A stretch of DNA of 64,000 bases from Mesoflavibacter sp. GTDB taxonomy: Bacteria; Pseudomonadota; Alphaproteobacteria; UBA8366; Aestuariispiraceae. The stretch lies in NCBI GenBank assembly GCA_017792345.1, contig CP051228.1, forward strand, positions 62,001-126,000. The letters run 5' to 3'. Both the position numbers and the translations under genes were made by a program. How positions within the stretch are numbered: the first letter of the stretch is position 1; each line of letters begins with the position of its first letter. A model generated the notes under the pieces. The model saw only the letters and a program-made list of their open reading frames with translations. It had not been told where the DNA came from and made no database searches. Below are positions 18,891-27,357 of this stretch, one piece after another.

Positions 18891-19574
18891 TTACCCTTCC
18901 AGGAGGGCGCGCCGAACTTCTTCCAGATGGAGCATCATTGCCTCGCGGGCGGCCTTCGGGGAACGGCGGCGAACCGCGTCAATGATGGCCGCGTGCTGCG
19001 CGACATAGCGGGCCTTCAACTCGCTGGAATAGGCGTTCCGTTTCGCGGCCAGCCAATCGGCGTTGTCCCGCATCGACCGCAACATCTCGTCGATTCGTTG
19101 GACAAGCTGGTTATGGGTCATCGCAAAGATCAGTTGATGGATCTCGGCGTCATAGCGTTCGAACTCCTCCATGACGCTGGTATCTTCGGACGCCGCCTGG
19201 GCCTTCATCAGCAATTCGATATCGGCGTCGGTCGCGTTCGCGGCGGCTGCGGCCGCGGCGGCGGGCTCAATCATCATCCGTGCCTCGATCAAGTCGCGCG
19301 GACTGATGTCCGCCGGGACGACCCCCAGGGCGGCGGCCAGGGCGGCATTCTCGCCGGATGGCGTGTTGGTCACGAACGTGCCACGCCCAACCTGTCGGGT
19401 GATATGACCATCGTTTTCCAGCGAATCCATCGCCCGGCGCACGGTGTTCCGGGCGACACCGAACCTTTCCGCCAAATCCCGTTCCGTCGGGAACCGGCCA
19501 TCCGGACCGAAGGCACCGGATTCGATGTCCCGGCGCAGAAGTTCGCTGATCCTTGTCGAAACCGTATTGCGCAC
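18891..19574 (-). CDS. GntR-family regulator, FadR/FCD subgroup
   Basis: This 227-residue repressor has an N-terminal GntR winged helix (FPTERDLAERFGVARNTVRRAMDSLENDGHITRQVGRGTFV, about 27-70). An FCD effector domain (about 90-215) follows, with the usual ligand or metal-site residues scattered through RDLIEARMMIEP, DAEIHQLIF and QHAAIIDAV. FCD regulators bind small organic acids or fatty-acyl ligands. It is divergent from the Liv/Tm-1 operon. The spacer carries six copies of a TTGGWWC-like motif that are its probable operators, so it likely controls itself and the operon. Confidence 0.9.
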   Translation of the reverse strand: MRNTVSTRISELLRRDIESGAFGPDGRFPTERDLAERFGVARNTVRRAMDSLENDGHITRQVGRGTFVTNTPSGENAALAAALGVVPADISPRDLIEARMMIEPAAAAAAAANATDADIELLMKAQAASEDTSVMEEFERYDAEIHQLIFAMTHNQLVQRIDEMLRSMRDNADWLAAKRNAYSSELKARYVAQHAAIIDAVRRRSPKAAREAMMLHLEEVRRALLEG

Positions 19575-20068
19575 GCGCTTCCCCTTAACCGCTCTTACCT
19601 TGGCAGAATAGGCTCAATTGGATCAAAAACACAAGATGTTGGTTCCTACTGGTACAAATCAATTGACAAAGGATCTATTGGTACTTCACAATCACATCAA
19701 TTGGTTCATTAATTGGATCAAAAAAGGCTGTTTCGGTACAGAAAACAGCGCGGAACATCGGTTTCCATGCCGTTGAACCGGAATAAAACAGGGAGTTGAA
19801 GCGCGTGTTCTCCTTAGCGTTCCCGGTTTTCCTGAGCCGTTCGGGCAATCGCATGGATGTGTGCGAGTCCGATGAATCAAAATTATTGCCCCTTTCATTA
19901 CCCAATTTTTCCCAGAAGTTTTGGAATCTTCGTTGCGGCGATTTCAAGAGACGATCAAGCTTGTCCTCAACCGCCGGATACAGGCGGCGCGATGAAACAT
20001 CGCAATGGAGAGCCGCCAGGGTCGCAAGCGCGCCAACCGGGCCGGCCAAACGGGAGGAAACGGATCGC
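19575..20068. other. Long AT-rich regulatory spacer before the Liv/Tm-1 operon
   Basis: Nearly 500 bases separate gntR from the operon. The first 170 are markedly AT-rich compared with the surroundings and contain the motif cluster described separately. The second half returns to normal composition. A 101-codon frame at 19796-20101 is open but lacks a ribosome site and convincing codon use, so it is not called as a gene. Promoters for both directions must lie here, but no single -35/-10 pair stands out. Confidence 0.55.
19616..19720. promoter_or_regulatory. Cluster of six TTGGWWC-like repeats, probable GntR operator array
   Basis: The core occurs at 19618 (TTGGATC), 19639 (TTGGTTC), 19649 (CTGGTAC), 19678 (TTGGTAC), 19701 (TTGGTTC) and 19713 (TTGGATC), all in the same orientation. 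Two copies are identical over AATTGGATCAAAAA. Neighbouring copies are 21, 10, 29, 23 and 12 bases apart, mostly near whole helical turns. They lie between gntR and the operon it faces. Confidence 0.55.
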
Positions 20069-20101
20069 ATGTCGCACCGAACCGGTGAGCGACTGCCATG
20101 A
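20069..20101 (+). CDS. Possible 10-residue leader peptide overlapping livH
   Basis: An ATG at 20069 sits ten bases after a strong GGGAGGA site (20052-20058). It opens a frame of ten codons (MSHRTGERLP) whose TGA (20099-20101) overlaps the livH ATG at 20098. livH has no comparably good ribosome site of its own, so translation of the short frame probably feeds livH by coupling. The peptide has no recognisable attenuation codons. It could also be an accident of an alternative livH start. Confidence 0.4.
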   Translation: MSHRTGERLP

Positions 20102-21108
20102 GGCAGTTCGTCGAACGTCATACCTTCTGGGCGATCGTGATCTTCCTGATCGCGGCGGCCTTCCTGTGGATGATCTTCGCGGTCTGGCCGGATTGGCTGG
20201 AAGACGCGATCGGCCGCAAGAAGACCTTCGTGAACACCTTTTTGAACGGCATTACGCTGGGCGGTCTGTATTTTCTGGTGGCCAGCGGGTTCACCCTGGT
20301 CTTCGGCCTGATGCGTAACGTGAATCTCGCCCATGGGTCGATGTACCTGCTGGGCGCCTATATCGGCTATGAGGTCGCGGAGGCTAGCGGATCCTGGTTC
20401 CTGGGTCTGGCCGTCGCCTTCCTGGCCATCGCCGCCAGCGGCATCCTGTTGCAGGTTCTGATTTTCCGTCGAATGGAAGGCGACGACCTGCGCCAGACGC
20501 TTGTGACCATCGGCATCTCCATCATTGCCGCCGATCTGATGTTGGCGGTCTGGACCGGGACGACCTATCAGTTTGCGCCGCCGGAATGGCTGTTCGGTGC
20601 GGCCACCCTGCCCGTCATCTCGACCCTTAAATCCTCCGGTGATGCCGTCTTCATCAAGTATCCGGTCTACCGGCTTGCGGTGCTGGCGGTTGCGGTGGCG
20701 GTCGGGATCGCGCTCTGGCTGTTCCTCAACCGCACCCGGATCGGCATGATGATCCGGGCCGGCGTGAACGACCGCGACATGCTGGCCGCGTCCGGCGTGA
20801 ACGTGCAGTTGGTCTTCGCCCTGGTCTTCGCCATCGGCGCCGGGCTGGCCGGGTTTGCCGGCGTCATCGGGGGGACGGCGCTGTCCATCGCACCGGGTGA
20901 GGATATCCGCTATCTGCTGGCCTCGCTCATCGTCGTCATTGTCGGCGGGCTGGGTTCCGTTACCGGCGCAGCCATCGGTGCGCTGCTGATCGGCCTCGCG
21001 GAACAGTTCGGCCTGGCCTACTTCCCAACATACGGCGTCGTCCTGACCTTCCTGATCATGGTCGTCACCCTGGCGGTGCGTCCGCAGGGCATCATGGGAG
21101 GGCGCTGA
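20098..21108 (+). CDS. livH: Branched-chain amino acid-type ABC transporter permease (LivH)
   Basis: This 336-residue inner-membrane permease has eight or more hydrophobic segments and the LivH signature NGITLGGLYFLVASGFTLVFGLMRNVNLAHGSMYLLGAY near 45-85. The late block GLGSVTGAAIGALLIGLAEQFG is also present. It forms the channel with LivM. An N-terminal helix (about 9-31) precedes the core, an extension often seen in HAAT family members that transport compounds other than amino acids. It is the first main gene of a twelve-gene operon, coupled to a tiny upstream frame and followed by livM after 4 bases. Confidence 0.92.
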   Translation: MRQFVERHTFWAIVIFLIAAAFLWMIFAVWPDWLEDAIGRKKTFVNTFLNGITLGGLYFLVASGFTLVFGLMRNVNLAHGSMYLLGAYIGYEVAEASGSWFLGLAVAFLAIAASGILLQVLIFRRMEGDDLRQTLVTIGISIIAADLMLAVWTGTTYQFAPPEWLFGAATLPVISTLKSSGDAVFIKYPVYRLAVLAVAVAVGIALWLFLNRTRIGMMIRAGVNDRDMLAASGVNVQLVFALVFAIGAGLAGFAGVIGGTALSIAPGEDIRYLLASLIVVIVGGLGSVTGAAIGALLIGLAEQFGLAYFPTYGVVLTFLIMVVTLAVRPQGIMGGR

Positions 21109-21112
21109 GGCC

Positions 21113-22177
21113 ATGGACACGCGGCGTCTGTTTTCCGGCGAATTCTCCTTCAAGGACATCCATCCGGCCAAGCTGGCTCTGGCTGTCTTCCTGATCGCCT
21201 ATCCGACTTTCGCGACCGACTTCTTCACCTATCAGATCGGGGCCTATTCCCTGATCCTGGGCACCATCGCCCTGTCGCTGGTCATGCTGGCCGGCTATGG
21301 CGGCATGGTCAGTCTGGCGCAGCTGACGGTGGCCGGATTTGCCGGCTATATGATGGCGATCTTCGGTCACAACAGCGTCGAGGTGATGGGGCTGGGCTGG
21401 CCCTGGTGGATCTGTGCGCCCTTCGCGATTTTCACGGCGGCGGTCTTCAGCGCCTTTATCGGCGCCATCTCGGTTCGCACCGAAGGCATCTATACGATTA
21501 TGATCACGCTGGCGATCGCCGTCGCCTTCTTCTACTTCGTGCGTCAGAACTATGTCCTGTTCAACGGCTTCACCGGTTATGCCGGGGTCGAGCCCCCGAC
21601 CTTTCTGGGCGTCTACTGGCGCGATCCGATTCCGTTCTACTACCTGACCCTCGCCATCGCAGCCGCCTTCTACGGCGCGATCGTCTACGCCTCGCGGGCG
21701 CCTTTCGGGCTCAGCCTACAGGCGATCCGGGACAATCCGCGCCGCATGCGGGCCCTGGGATACGATGTCACACTGCATCGCATCACCGCGTACTTCTTCT
21801 CCGGCATCATCGCCGGGACGGCGGGCGTGCTGATGGTCTGGTTCAACGGCCGGGTGTCCCCCGGTTCCGTCGGGGTGGACGTTGCCATCGACATTCTGGT
21901 GATCGCGGTGGTCGGCGGTCTGCGCCATCCGATCGGCCCATTCCTCGGCGCAATTGCCTTTGTCCTGCTGGAAAACTTCGCCATCGACCTGATCGACCGC
22001 GAACGCTTCAACACCGTGATCGGGTTGGCGTTCCTGCTGGTCGTCCTGTTCTCGCCCGATGGCCTCTTAGGAATATGGAACCGCCTGCGTGAGCGGGTTC
22101 GGTTCTCACGAAATGCGCAGCGATCGGCTGAACGCATGGCAAGAGACGACCGGCAATCCGCCGGATCTCTCGAATAA
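21113..22177 (+). CDS. livM: Branched-chain amino acid-type ABC transporter permease (LivM)
   Basis: This 354-residue permease is partner of LivH. It carries LSLVMLAGYGGMVSLAQLTVAGFAGYMMAIFG near 60-90 and QAIRDNPRRMRALGYDVTLHRITAYFFSGIIAGTAGVLM near 200-240, the cytoplasmic loop and helix that contact the ATPases. VVGGLRHPIGPFLGAIAF is the LivM C-terminal block. It is spaced 4 bases from livH and 26 from the binding-protein gene, consistent with one transcript. The transported compound is not known; Liv-type permeases also import urea, amides, aromatic acids and other metabolites. Confidence 0.92.
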   Translation: MDTRRLFSGEFSFKDIHPAKLALAVFLIAYPTFATDFFTYQIGAYSLILGTIALSLVMLAGYGGMVSLAQLTVAGFAGYMMAIFGHNSVEVMGLGWPWWICAPFAIFTAAVFSAFIGAISVRTEGIYTIMITLAIAVAFFYFVRQNYVLFNGFTGYAGVEPPTFLGVYWRDPIPFYYLTLAIAAAFYGAIVYASRAPFGLSLQAIRDNPRRMRALGYDVTLHRITAYFFSGIIAGTAGVLMVWFNGRVSPGSVGVDVAIDILVIAVVGGLRHPIGPFLGAIAFVLLENFAIDLIDRERFNTVIGLAFLLVVLFSPDGLLGIWNRLRERVRFSRNAQRSAERMARDDRQSAGSLE

Positions 22178-22203
22178 ACCTAGAAATAGGGAGGAAGGAA
22201 GAG

Positions 22204-23451
22204 ATGTTCGGTATAGGAAAGAAGGCTCTAATTGCCGCGGCGGCCCTGTCCATCGCCGGTCCGGCAATGGCGCAGGACACGATCAAGATGGGGGCGCTGG
22301 CGACGCTGGAAGGGGCCTTCACGGTTCTCGGCGAAGACGGCATGCGCGGTGTCAAACTGGCGCTCGAGGAATTCGGCTATGAAGCCGGCGGCAAGAAGAT
22401 CGAACTGATTACCGGTTCGTCGGACGCCTCGCCGGACAGCGCGGTTCGTGCCGCCCGTAAGCTGGTGGAACAGGACGGTGTGCCGATCCTGGTCGGTCCG
22501 CTGTCGGGGTCTGAAGGTCTGGCCGTAAAAGACTATGCCAAGACGCAGCCGGATGTGACCTTCCTGAACGGTTCGTCGGCGGCGCAGGATACGACGCTGC
22601 GCAACCCGTCGGACAACTTCTTCCGCTTCGGCACCGAAGGTGCTCAGTGGATGGCCGGTCTCGGCGAGTATGTCTATGAGGAAAAGGGCTACCGCAAGGT
22701 TGCGGTCCTGGCGGAAGACTATTCCTTCCCCTACACGCAGGTCTTCGGCTTTCTGGAGCCGTTCTGCCGTCTGGGCGGCGAAGCCCCGGTCGACGCGCGC
22801 TTCTGGGTTCCGATCGGCAACAAGGACTATTCCTCGGTCATCGCCGCGCTGCCGGACGATGTCGACGCCATCTATGTCGCCCTGGGCGGTGCGGATGCCG
22901 TCAACTTCCTGACGCAGTACGAGCAGGCCGGCGGTGAATTGCCCCTGATCGGCGGTTCGATCACGGTCGACCAGTCGGTGCTCGGCTCCAAGGGCCGTAC
23001 CCGGGACTTCATCATCGGCACGCCGTCGGCGGGTCCGATTTCCGACACCTGGGACGATCCGCGTTGGAGCGCCTTCGTTGATGCCTACAAGGCCCAGTTC
23101 CCGGATGGCTTCCCGTCACCGTCGCTGTTCGCGCATGCCTATTACATCAACACCAAAGCGGCTCTGCTGGCGCTTGATGAAGTCGGCGGCGATCTGTCGG
23201 ACGGCGGCAAGAAGTACCGCGAGGCCCTGTCCAACCTGTCCTTCGAAACGCCGACGGGCATGGTGGCGCTGGACGAACGCCGCAACGCGGTTGCCGATAT
23301 CTTCCTGACCGAAGTCATCGAAGGTCCGGAAGGCAACCTCGTCAACAAGACCATCAAGGTCATTCCGCAGGTCAGCCAGACCCTGGGTCTCTCCTACGAG
23401 AAGTTCCTGGAATACGGTCAGGTCGGCCGCGACAACCCGAGCTGCGAATAA
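22204..23451 (+). CDS. Liv-type ABC transporter periplasmic binding protein
   Basis: This 415-residue protein has a cleavable Sec signal (hydrophobic 8-20, AMA-QD cleavage near 23). A type I periplasmic-binding fold follows: IKMGALATLEGAFTVLGEDGMRGVKLALEE opens domain 1, and ARKLVEQDGVPILVGPLSGSEGLAVKDYA covers the ligand cleft. It captures the substrate for LivHMGF. A strong AGGGAGGAAGG ribosome site suggests high expression, as expected for a binding protein. The family blocks resemble those annotated for aromatic or other non-amino-acid ligands as much as leucine-binding proteins, so the ligand is left open. Confidence 0.9.
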   Translation: MFGIGKKALIAAAALSIAGPAMAQDTIKMGALATLEGAFTVLGEDGMRGVKLALEEFGYEAGGKKIELITGSSDASPDSAVRAARKLVEQDGVPILVGPLSGSEGLAVKDYAKTQPDVTFLNGSSAAQDTTLRNPSDNFFRFGTEGAQWMAGLGEYVYEEKGYRKVAVLAEDYSFPYTQVFGFLEPFCRLGGEAPVDARFWVPIGNKDYSSVIAALPDDVDAIYVALGGADAVNFLTQYEQAGGELPLIGGSITVDQSVLGSKGRTRDFIIGTPSAGPISDTWDDPRWSAFVDAYKAQFPDGFPSPSLFAHAYYINTKAALLALDEVGGDLSDGGKKYREALSNLSFETPTGMVALDERRNAVADIFLTEVIEGPEGNLVNKTIKVIPQVSQTLGLSYEKFLEYGQVGRDNPSCE

Positions 23452-23474
23452 GCACGTAGTCGGGGACGGATACC

Positions 23475-24269
23475 ATGCCGATGGCCAAGACCGACGCCCT
23501 TTCCCGCCTTCAAAGCGCCGGACGCTATGCGCTGGAGCTTGAAGCCGTCAGCCGCCATTTCGGCGCGCTGGTAGCCCTTGCCGACATCAACATGACGGTC
23601 AGGGCCGGGGAACGGCGTGCGGTTCTGGGGTCGAACGGGGCCGGCAAGACCACCCTGTTCAACGCGATCACGGGGGACTTCCCCCCGACCACCGGCCGTG
23701 TCCGCCTGTTTGGCGAGGACGTGACGGATCTGCCCGCCCATGAGCGGATCCGTCGCGGCCTGCGCCGCACCTATCAGATTTCCCTGCTGTTTCATGGGCT
23801 CAGCGTCATAGACAACATTTATCTCGCCTGTCGCGGGGTCGGCCGAGGCCGTTTCTCCCTGTGGCGGCCCAAGCGGGACGACGCGACGATGCAGATGGCC
23901 GAAACCCTGTTGGCGGCGGTCCATCTGGAGGCGGTGCGCGAGACGCAGGTGGCGACCCTCAGCTATGGCCAGCAGCGCCAGTTGGAGATCGCTCTTGCGC
24001 TCGCGGGCGCCCCGCGCCTGATCCTTTTCGACGAGCCGGCGGCCGGCCTGTCCCCGACCGAGCGGACGGAGCTGATCGAAATCCTCCAGTCGCTGCCGGA
24101 TCATATCGGCTACATCATCATCGAACACGACATGGACGTCGCCCTGCGCGTGTCCGAAAGCGTGACCATGATGCATAACGGCCGCATCTTCAAAGAAGGC
24201 ACCCCGGCCGAGATCGAAAGCGATCCCGAGGTGCAGGAACTCTATCTGGGGCAGGGCCATGGCGGATAG
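23475..24269 (+). CDS. livG: Liv-type ABC transporter ATPase (LivG)
   Basis: This 264-residue ATPase energises the LivHM channel. Walker A is GSNGAGKT (about 52-59), the Q-loop region reads RRTYQISLLF, the signature is LSYGQQRQLEIALAL, and Walker B is LILFDEPAAGLSPTE with the H-loop in IIIEHDMD. The C-terminus (GTPAEIESDPEVQELYLG) is the standard LivG tail. The signature has SYGQQ in place of SGGQQ, which is common in LivG. It overlaps the start of the next gene by 11 bases, indicating translational coupling with the fused LivF. Confidence 0.93.
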   Translation: MPMAKTDALSRLQSAGRYALELEAVSRHFGALVALADINMTVRAGERRAVLGSNGAGKTTLFNAITGDFPPTTGRVRLFGEDVTDLPAHERIRRGLRRTYQISLLFHGLSVIDNIYLACRGVGRGRFSLWRPKRDDATMQMAETLLAAVHLEAVRETQVATLSYGQQRQLEIALALAGAPRLILFDEPAAGLSPTERTELIEILQSLPDHIGYIIIEHDMDVALRVSESVTMMHNGRIFKEGTPAEIESDPEVQELYLGQGHGG

Positions 24270-26520
24270 ACGCAACAACCGCCCCGCCACCTCGGCCGTC
24301 CTGCAGATCCGCGATCTGCATGTCTATTACGGCCAGTCCCACGCCCTGCAAGGCGTCGACCTGACCCTGGAACACGGCGTCCACGCCGTCGTCGGGCGCA
24401 ATGGGATGGGCAAGACCACCCTGTGCAACGCGATTATGGGCCTGCAGCCGGCACGGCGCGGTTCCATTCGGTTCAAGGGTGAGGAACTGACCGGTCAGCA
24501 GCCCTACAAGATCGCTGGCAAGGGTGTCGGCTACACGCCGCAGGGCCGCCGGCTTTGGCCGTCCCTGACCGTCGACGAACACCTGCGTCTGGCCGATACC
24601 GGCAGCGGCGCCTGGACCATCGACCGCATCTACGACACCTTCCCGCGCCTGGCCGAAAGACGGCGCAATGGCGGTGGTCAACTGTCCGGCGGCGAACAGC
24701 AGATGCTGGCGATCTCCCGCGCGTTGCTGCAAGACCCGCAACTGCTGGTCCTGGACGAGCCGACGGAGGGCCTCGCCCCCGTCATCGTCGATCATGTCGA
24801 ACAGTTGCTGTCGACCCTCGCCGAGGAAAGCGATGTCGCGATCCTGCTGATCGAACAGAACATCTCCGTCGCCACCTCGATTTCTGAAGATGTGGCGATC
24901 ATGGTCAACGGCCGGATCAGCCGCGTCATGCCCGCGAAGCAATTGGCCAATGATCGTGCGCTGCAGGAACGCCTGCTGGGTGTCGGGCGCCATTCCCACG
25001 ACGATATGGAAATCGACGTTCCGGCTTACGAACCGGCGGCGGAAGTGCCCACCGAACCGGAACAAGCGGCAGACGCGACAGAGGCGAAAAGCGAGGCGGC
25101 GGAGAACCCGAAAGGCCTCGTCTATGTGCCGCCGACGCGCTGGTCCAGCGCCGCATGGAAAGAAGGCAAGGCCGCGACCGCGCCGGTTTCGAAACCGGCC
25201 GATCCGCCAACCCGCCCCTTCGATGCCGCACCCGAGCCGATCTATCGCGAGAAGCCGACCGCGCTCGATGCCTTGCGCGGCGATGATGTGCTGGTCGTCG
25301 GGACCTTCGACACCAAGGGGGCGGAACTGCGATACATCCGGGACTGCATTGCCGAACAGGGCTTGCGCATCCGCACGGTCGACCTTTCCACATCCGGAAA
25401 GCCGTCTTCCGCGGATGTTCCCCCACACGTGATCGCGGCCTATCACCCGCGCGGGACAACCGGTGTCTTCTCCGGCGACCGTGGCGCCTCGGTTCGGGCC
25501 ATGGCCGACGCATTCGAGAGATGGATCGTCCGGCAGCACGGAATTGGCGGCATCATTTCGGCGGCCGGATCCGGCGGCACCGCCCTTGCCACACCGGCGA
25601 TGCGGCGTCTGCCTATCGGAATTCCGAAGGTGATGATCTCCACCATCGCATCCGGCGATGTCGGCCAGTATGTCGGCCCGTCCGACATCATGATGATGTA
25701 TCCGGTGACCGACGTGCAGGGCCTGAATCGAATTTCCAGACAGGTTCTGCGCAACGGGGCGACGGCCCTGGCCGGCATGGTCCGTAACGCGCAGGTCAAA
25801 CAGGCTCAAAAGGCCGACAAGCCGGGTCTGGGCCTGACCATGTTCGGCGTCACGACGACAGCCATCCAGCAGATTTCCGCACAATTGGAAGACAGCTATG
25901 ACTGCCTGATCTTCCACGCCACCGGCGTCGGTGGGCGGTCGATGGAGAAGCTGGCCGACAGCGGGCTTTTGTCCGCGGCGGTCGATCTGACCACGACCGA
26001 AATCTGCGACATGATGTTCGATGGGGTCTTTGCGGCGGATGAAGACCGGTTCGGCGCCTTTATCCGGACTCGAATCCCCTATGTCGGCTCCGTCGGGGCC
26101 CTGGACATGGTGAATTTCCGCGCGCCCGAAACGGTGCCGGAGAAATACGCGTCCCGAACCTTCGTCGAACACAATCCGCAGGTGACGCTGATGCGCACCA
26201 CGGCTGAGGAAAACGCCAGGATGGGCGTCTGGATCGCCGAGCGGCTGAACCAGATGACCGGGCCGGTGCGGTTCCTGATCCCGGAAGGGGGCGTGTCGGC
26301 TCTGGATGCACCGGGGCAGCCGTTCCACGATCCGGCCGCCGATCGGGCGCTGTTCGATGCCATTACCCGAACCTTCCGGGAAGACGGGAACCGGCGGTTG
26401 ATCCGCCTGCCCCACCACATAAACGATCCGGCCTTCGCCAAGGCGACGGTCGATGCCTTGAACGAGATCAATCCGATACGGAATGCAACGGAGAGGACGG
26501 CCCGCCATGCCGCGATTTGA
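24259..26520 (+). CDS. LivF-type ABC ATPase fused to a Tm-1-like (UPF0261) ATP-binding domain
   Basis: This 753-residue protein joins two normally separate parts. Residues 1 to about 240 are LivF (Walker A GRNGMGKT 46-53, signature LSGGEQQ 142-148, Walker B LLVLDEP 172-178). An acidic, Ala/Pro-rich linker follows (about 245-340). Residues 341-750 are a complete Tm-1-like domain ([71 protein letters not shown]). UPF0261 is the N-half of the tomato Tm-1 protein and binds ATP; its bacterial role is unproven. LivF alone has about 235 residues. The next gene encodes the matching Tm-1 C-half TIM barrel. The fusion tethers the enzyme-like domain to the transporter. Confidence 0.9.
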   Translation: MADRRNNRPATSAVLQIRDLHVYYGQSHALQGVDLTLEHGVHAVVGRNGMGKTTLCNAIMGLQPARRGSIRFKGEELTGQQPYKIAGKGVGYTPQGRRLWPSLTVDEHLRLADTGSGAWTIDRIYDTFPRLAERRRNGGGQLSGGEQQMLAISRALLQDPQLLVLDEPTEGLAPVIVDHVEQLLSTLAEESDVAILLIEQNISVATSISEDVAIMVNGRISRVMPAKQLANDRALQERLLGVGRHSHDDMEIDVPAYEPAAEVPTEPEQAADATEAKSEAAENPKGLVYVPPTRWSSAAWKEGKAATAPVSKPADPPTRPFDAAPEPIYREKPTALDALRGDDVLVVGTFDTKGAELRYIRDCIAEQGLRIRTVDLSTSGKPSSADVPPHVIAAYHPRGTTGVFSGDRGASVRAMADAFERWIVRQHGIGGIISAAGSGGTALATPAMRRLPIGIPKVMISTIASGDVGQYVGPSDIMMMYPVTDVQGLNRISRQVLRNGATALAGMVRNAQVKQAQKADKPGLGLTMFGVTTTAIQQISAQLEDSYDCLIFHATGVGGRSMEKLADSGLLSAAVDLTTTEICDMMFDGVFAADEDRFGAFIRTRIPYVGSVGALDMVNFRAPETVPEKYASRTFVEHNPQVTLMRTTAEENARMGVWIAERLNQMTGPVRFLIPEGGVSALDAPGQPFHDPAADRALFDAITRTFREDGNRRLIRLPHHINDPAFAKATVDALNEINPIRNATERTARHAAI

Positions 26521-27340
26521 ACGAAAAGACCTTCTGGCGAAGTTCCACGACATGAAGGCGCGGGGCGAACCCATCGTCGGCGGCGGTGCGGGCACCGGCC
26601 TGTCGGCGAAATGCGAGGAAGCCGGCGGCATCGACCTGATCGTCATCTACAATTCCGGCCGTTACCGCATGGCGGGACGCGGGTCGCTGTCCGGCCTGAT
26701 GGCCTATGGCAATGCCAATGAGGTTGTCATGGAAATGGCTCATGAGGTCCTGCCGGTCACCAAGAAGACCCCGGTTCTGGCAGGCGTCAACGGAACGGAC
26801 CCGTTCTGCATTTTCGACCACTATCTGGATCAGGTGAAGGCGATCGGATTCTCCGGCGTCCAGAACTTCCCGACAGTCGGCCTGATCGACGGCACCTTCC
26901 GGGCGAATCTGGAAGAGACCGGCATGTCCTATGGCCAGGAGGTCGACATGATCCGGATGGCGCATGACAAGGACATGTTCACCACGCCCTATGTCTTCAA
27001 CGAGGACGACGCCAAAGCGATGGCCGCGGCCGGGGCGGATATCGTTGTCTGCCATATGGGCCTGACCACCGGCGGTTCCATCGGCGCGGAAACGGCACTG
27101 AAACTGGAAGACTGCCCGGCCCTGGTGAATTCCTGGGCCGAGGCCGCCCTGTCCGTGAACCCCGACGTGCTGGTCCTGGTTCATGGCGGCCCGGTCGCGA
27201 TGCCGGCGGATGCGGAATACGTTCTGAAAAACACCGATAATTGCCACGGTTTCTACGGCGCCTCTTCCATGGAGCGGCTGCCGACGGAAAAGGCACTGAC
27301 CGAACAAACAAAAGCGTTCAAAGCGCTGCGAACGGGCTGA
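26507..27340 (+). CDS. TIM-barrel protein of the PEP_hydrolase/Tm-1 C-half family
   Basis: This 277-residue soluble TIM barrel corresponds to the C-terminal half of plant Tm-1 and to bacterial proteins labelled 'phosphoenolpyruvate hydrolase family'. Visible blocks are [39 protein letters not shown] at the first strands, [43 protein letters not shown], and [17 protein letters not shown] at the phosphate-binding end. The glycine-rich strand is intact, unlike in the two paralogues near 16-18 kb, so this one is likely the working enzyme. It overlaps the Tm-1-like gene by 14 bases. UPF0261 and this family co-occur or are fused elsewhere, which supports a functional pair. The reaction is unknown. 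Confidence 0.88.
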   Translation: MPRFERKDLLAKFHDMKARGEPIVGGGAGTGLSAKCEEAGGIDLIVIYNSGRYRMAGRGSLSGLMAYGNANEVVMEMAHEVLPVTKKTPVLAGVNGTDPFCIFDHYLDQVKAIGFSGVQNFPTVGLIDGTFRANLEETGMSYGQEVDMIRMAHDKDMFTTPYVFNEDDAKAMAAAGADIVVCHMGLTTGGSIGAETALKLEDCPALVNSWAEAALSVNPDVLVLVHGGPVAMPADAEYVLKNTDNCHGFYGASSMERLPTEKALTEQTKAFKALRTG

Positions 27341-27357
27341 TAGGGAGGATTGAGACC

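Noticed and set aside
19796-20101. 101-codon plus frame upstream of livH
   Set aside because: No ribosome site at its start and no recognised family; only its last ten codons have translation signals, reported as a possible leader peptide.
24190-26646. Open frame of 818 codons on the minus strand opposite the LivF-Tm-1 fusion
   Set aside because: The plus strand shows full ABC and Tm-1 motifs; the antisense frame is an effect of GC-rich third positions and its translation has no recognisable domain.
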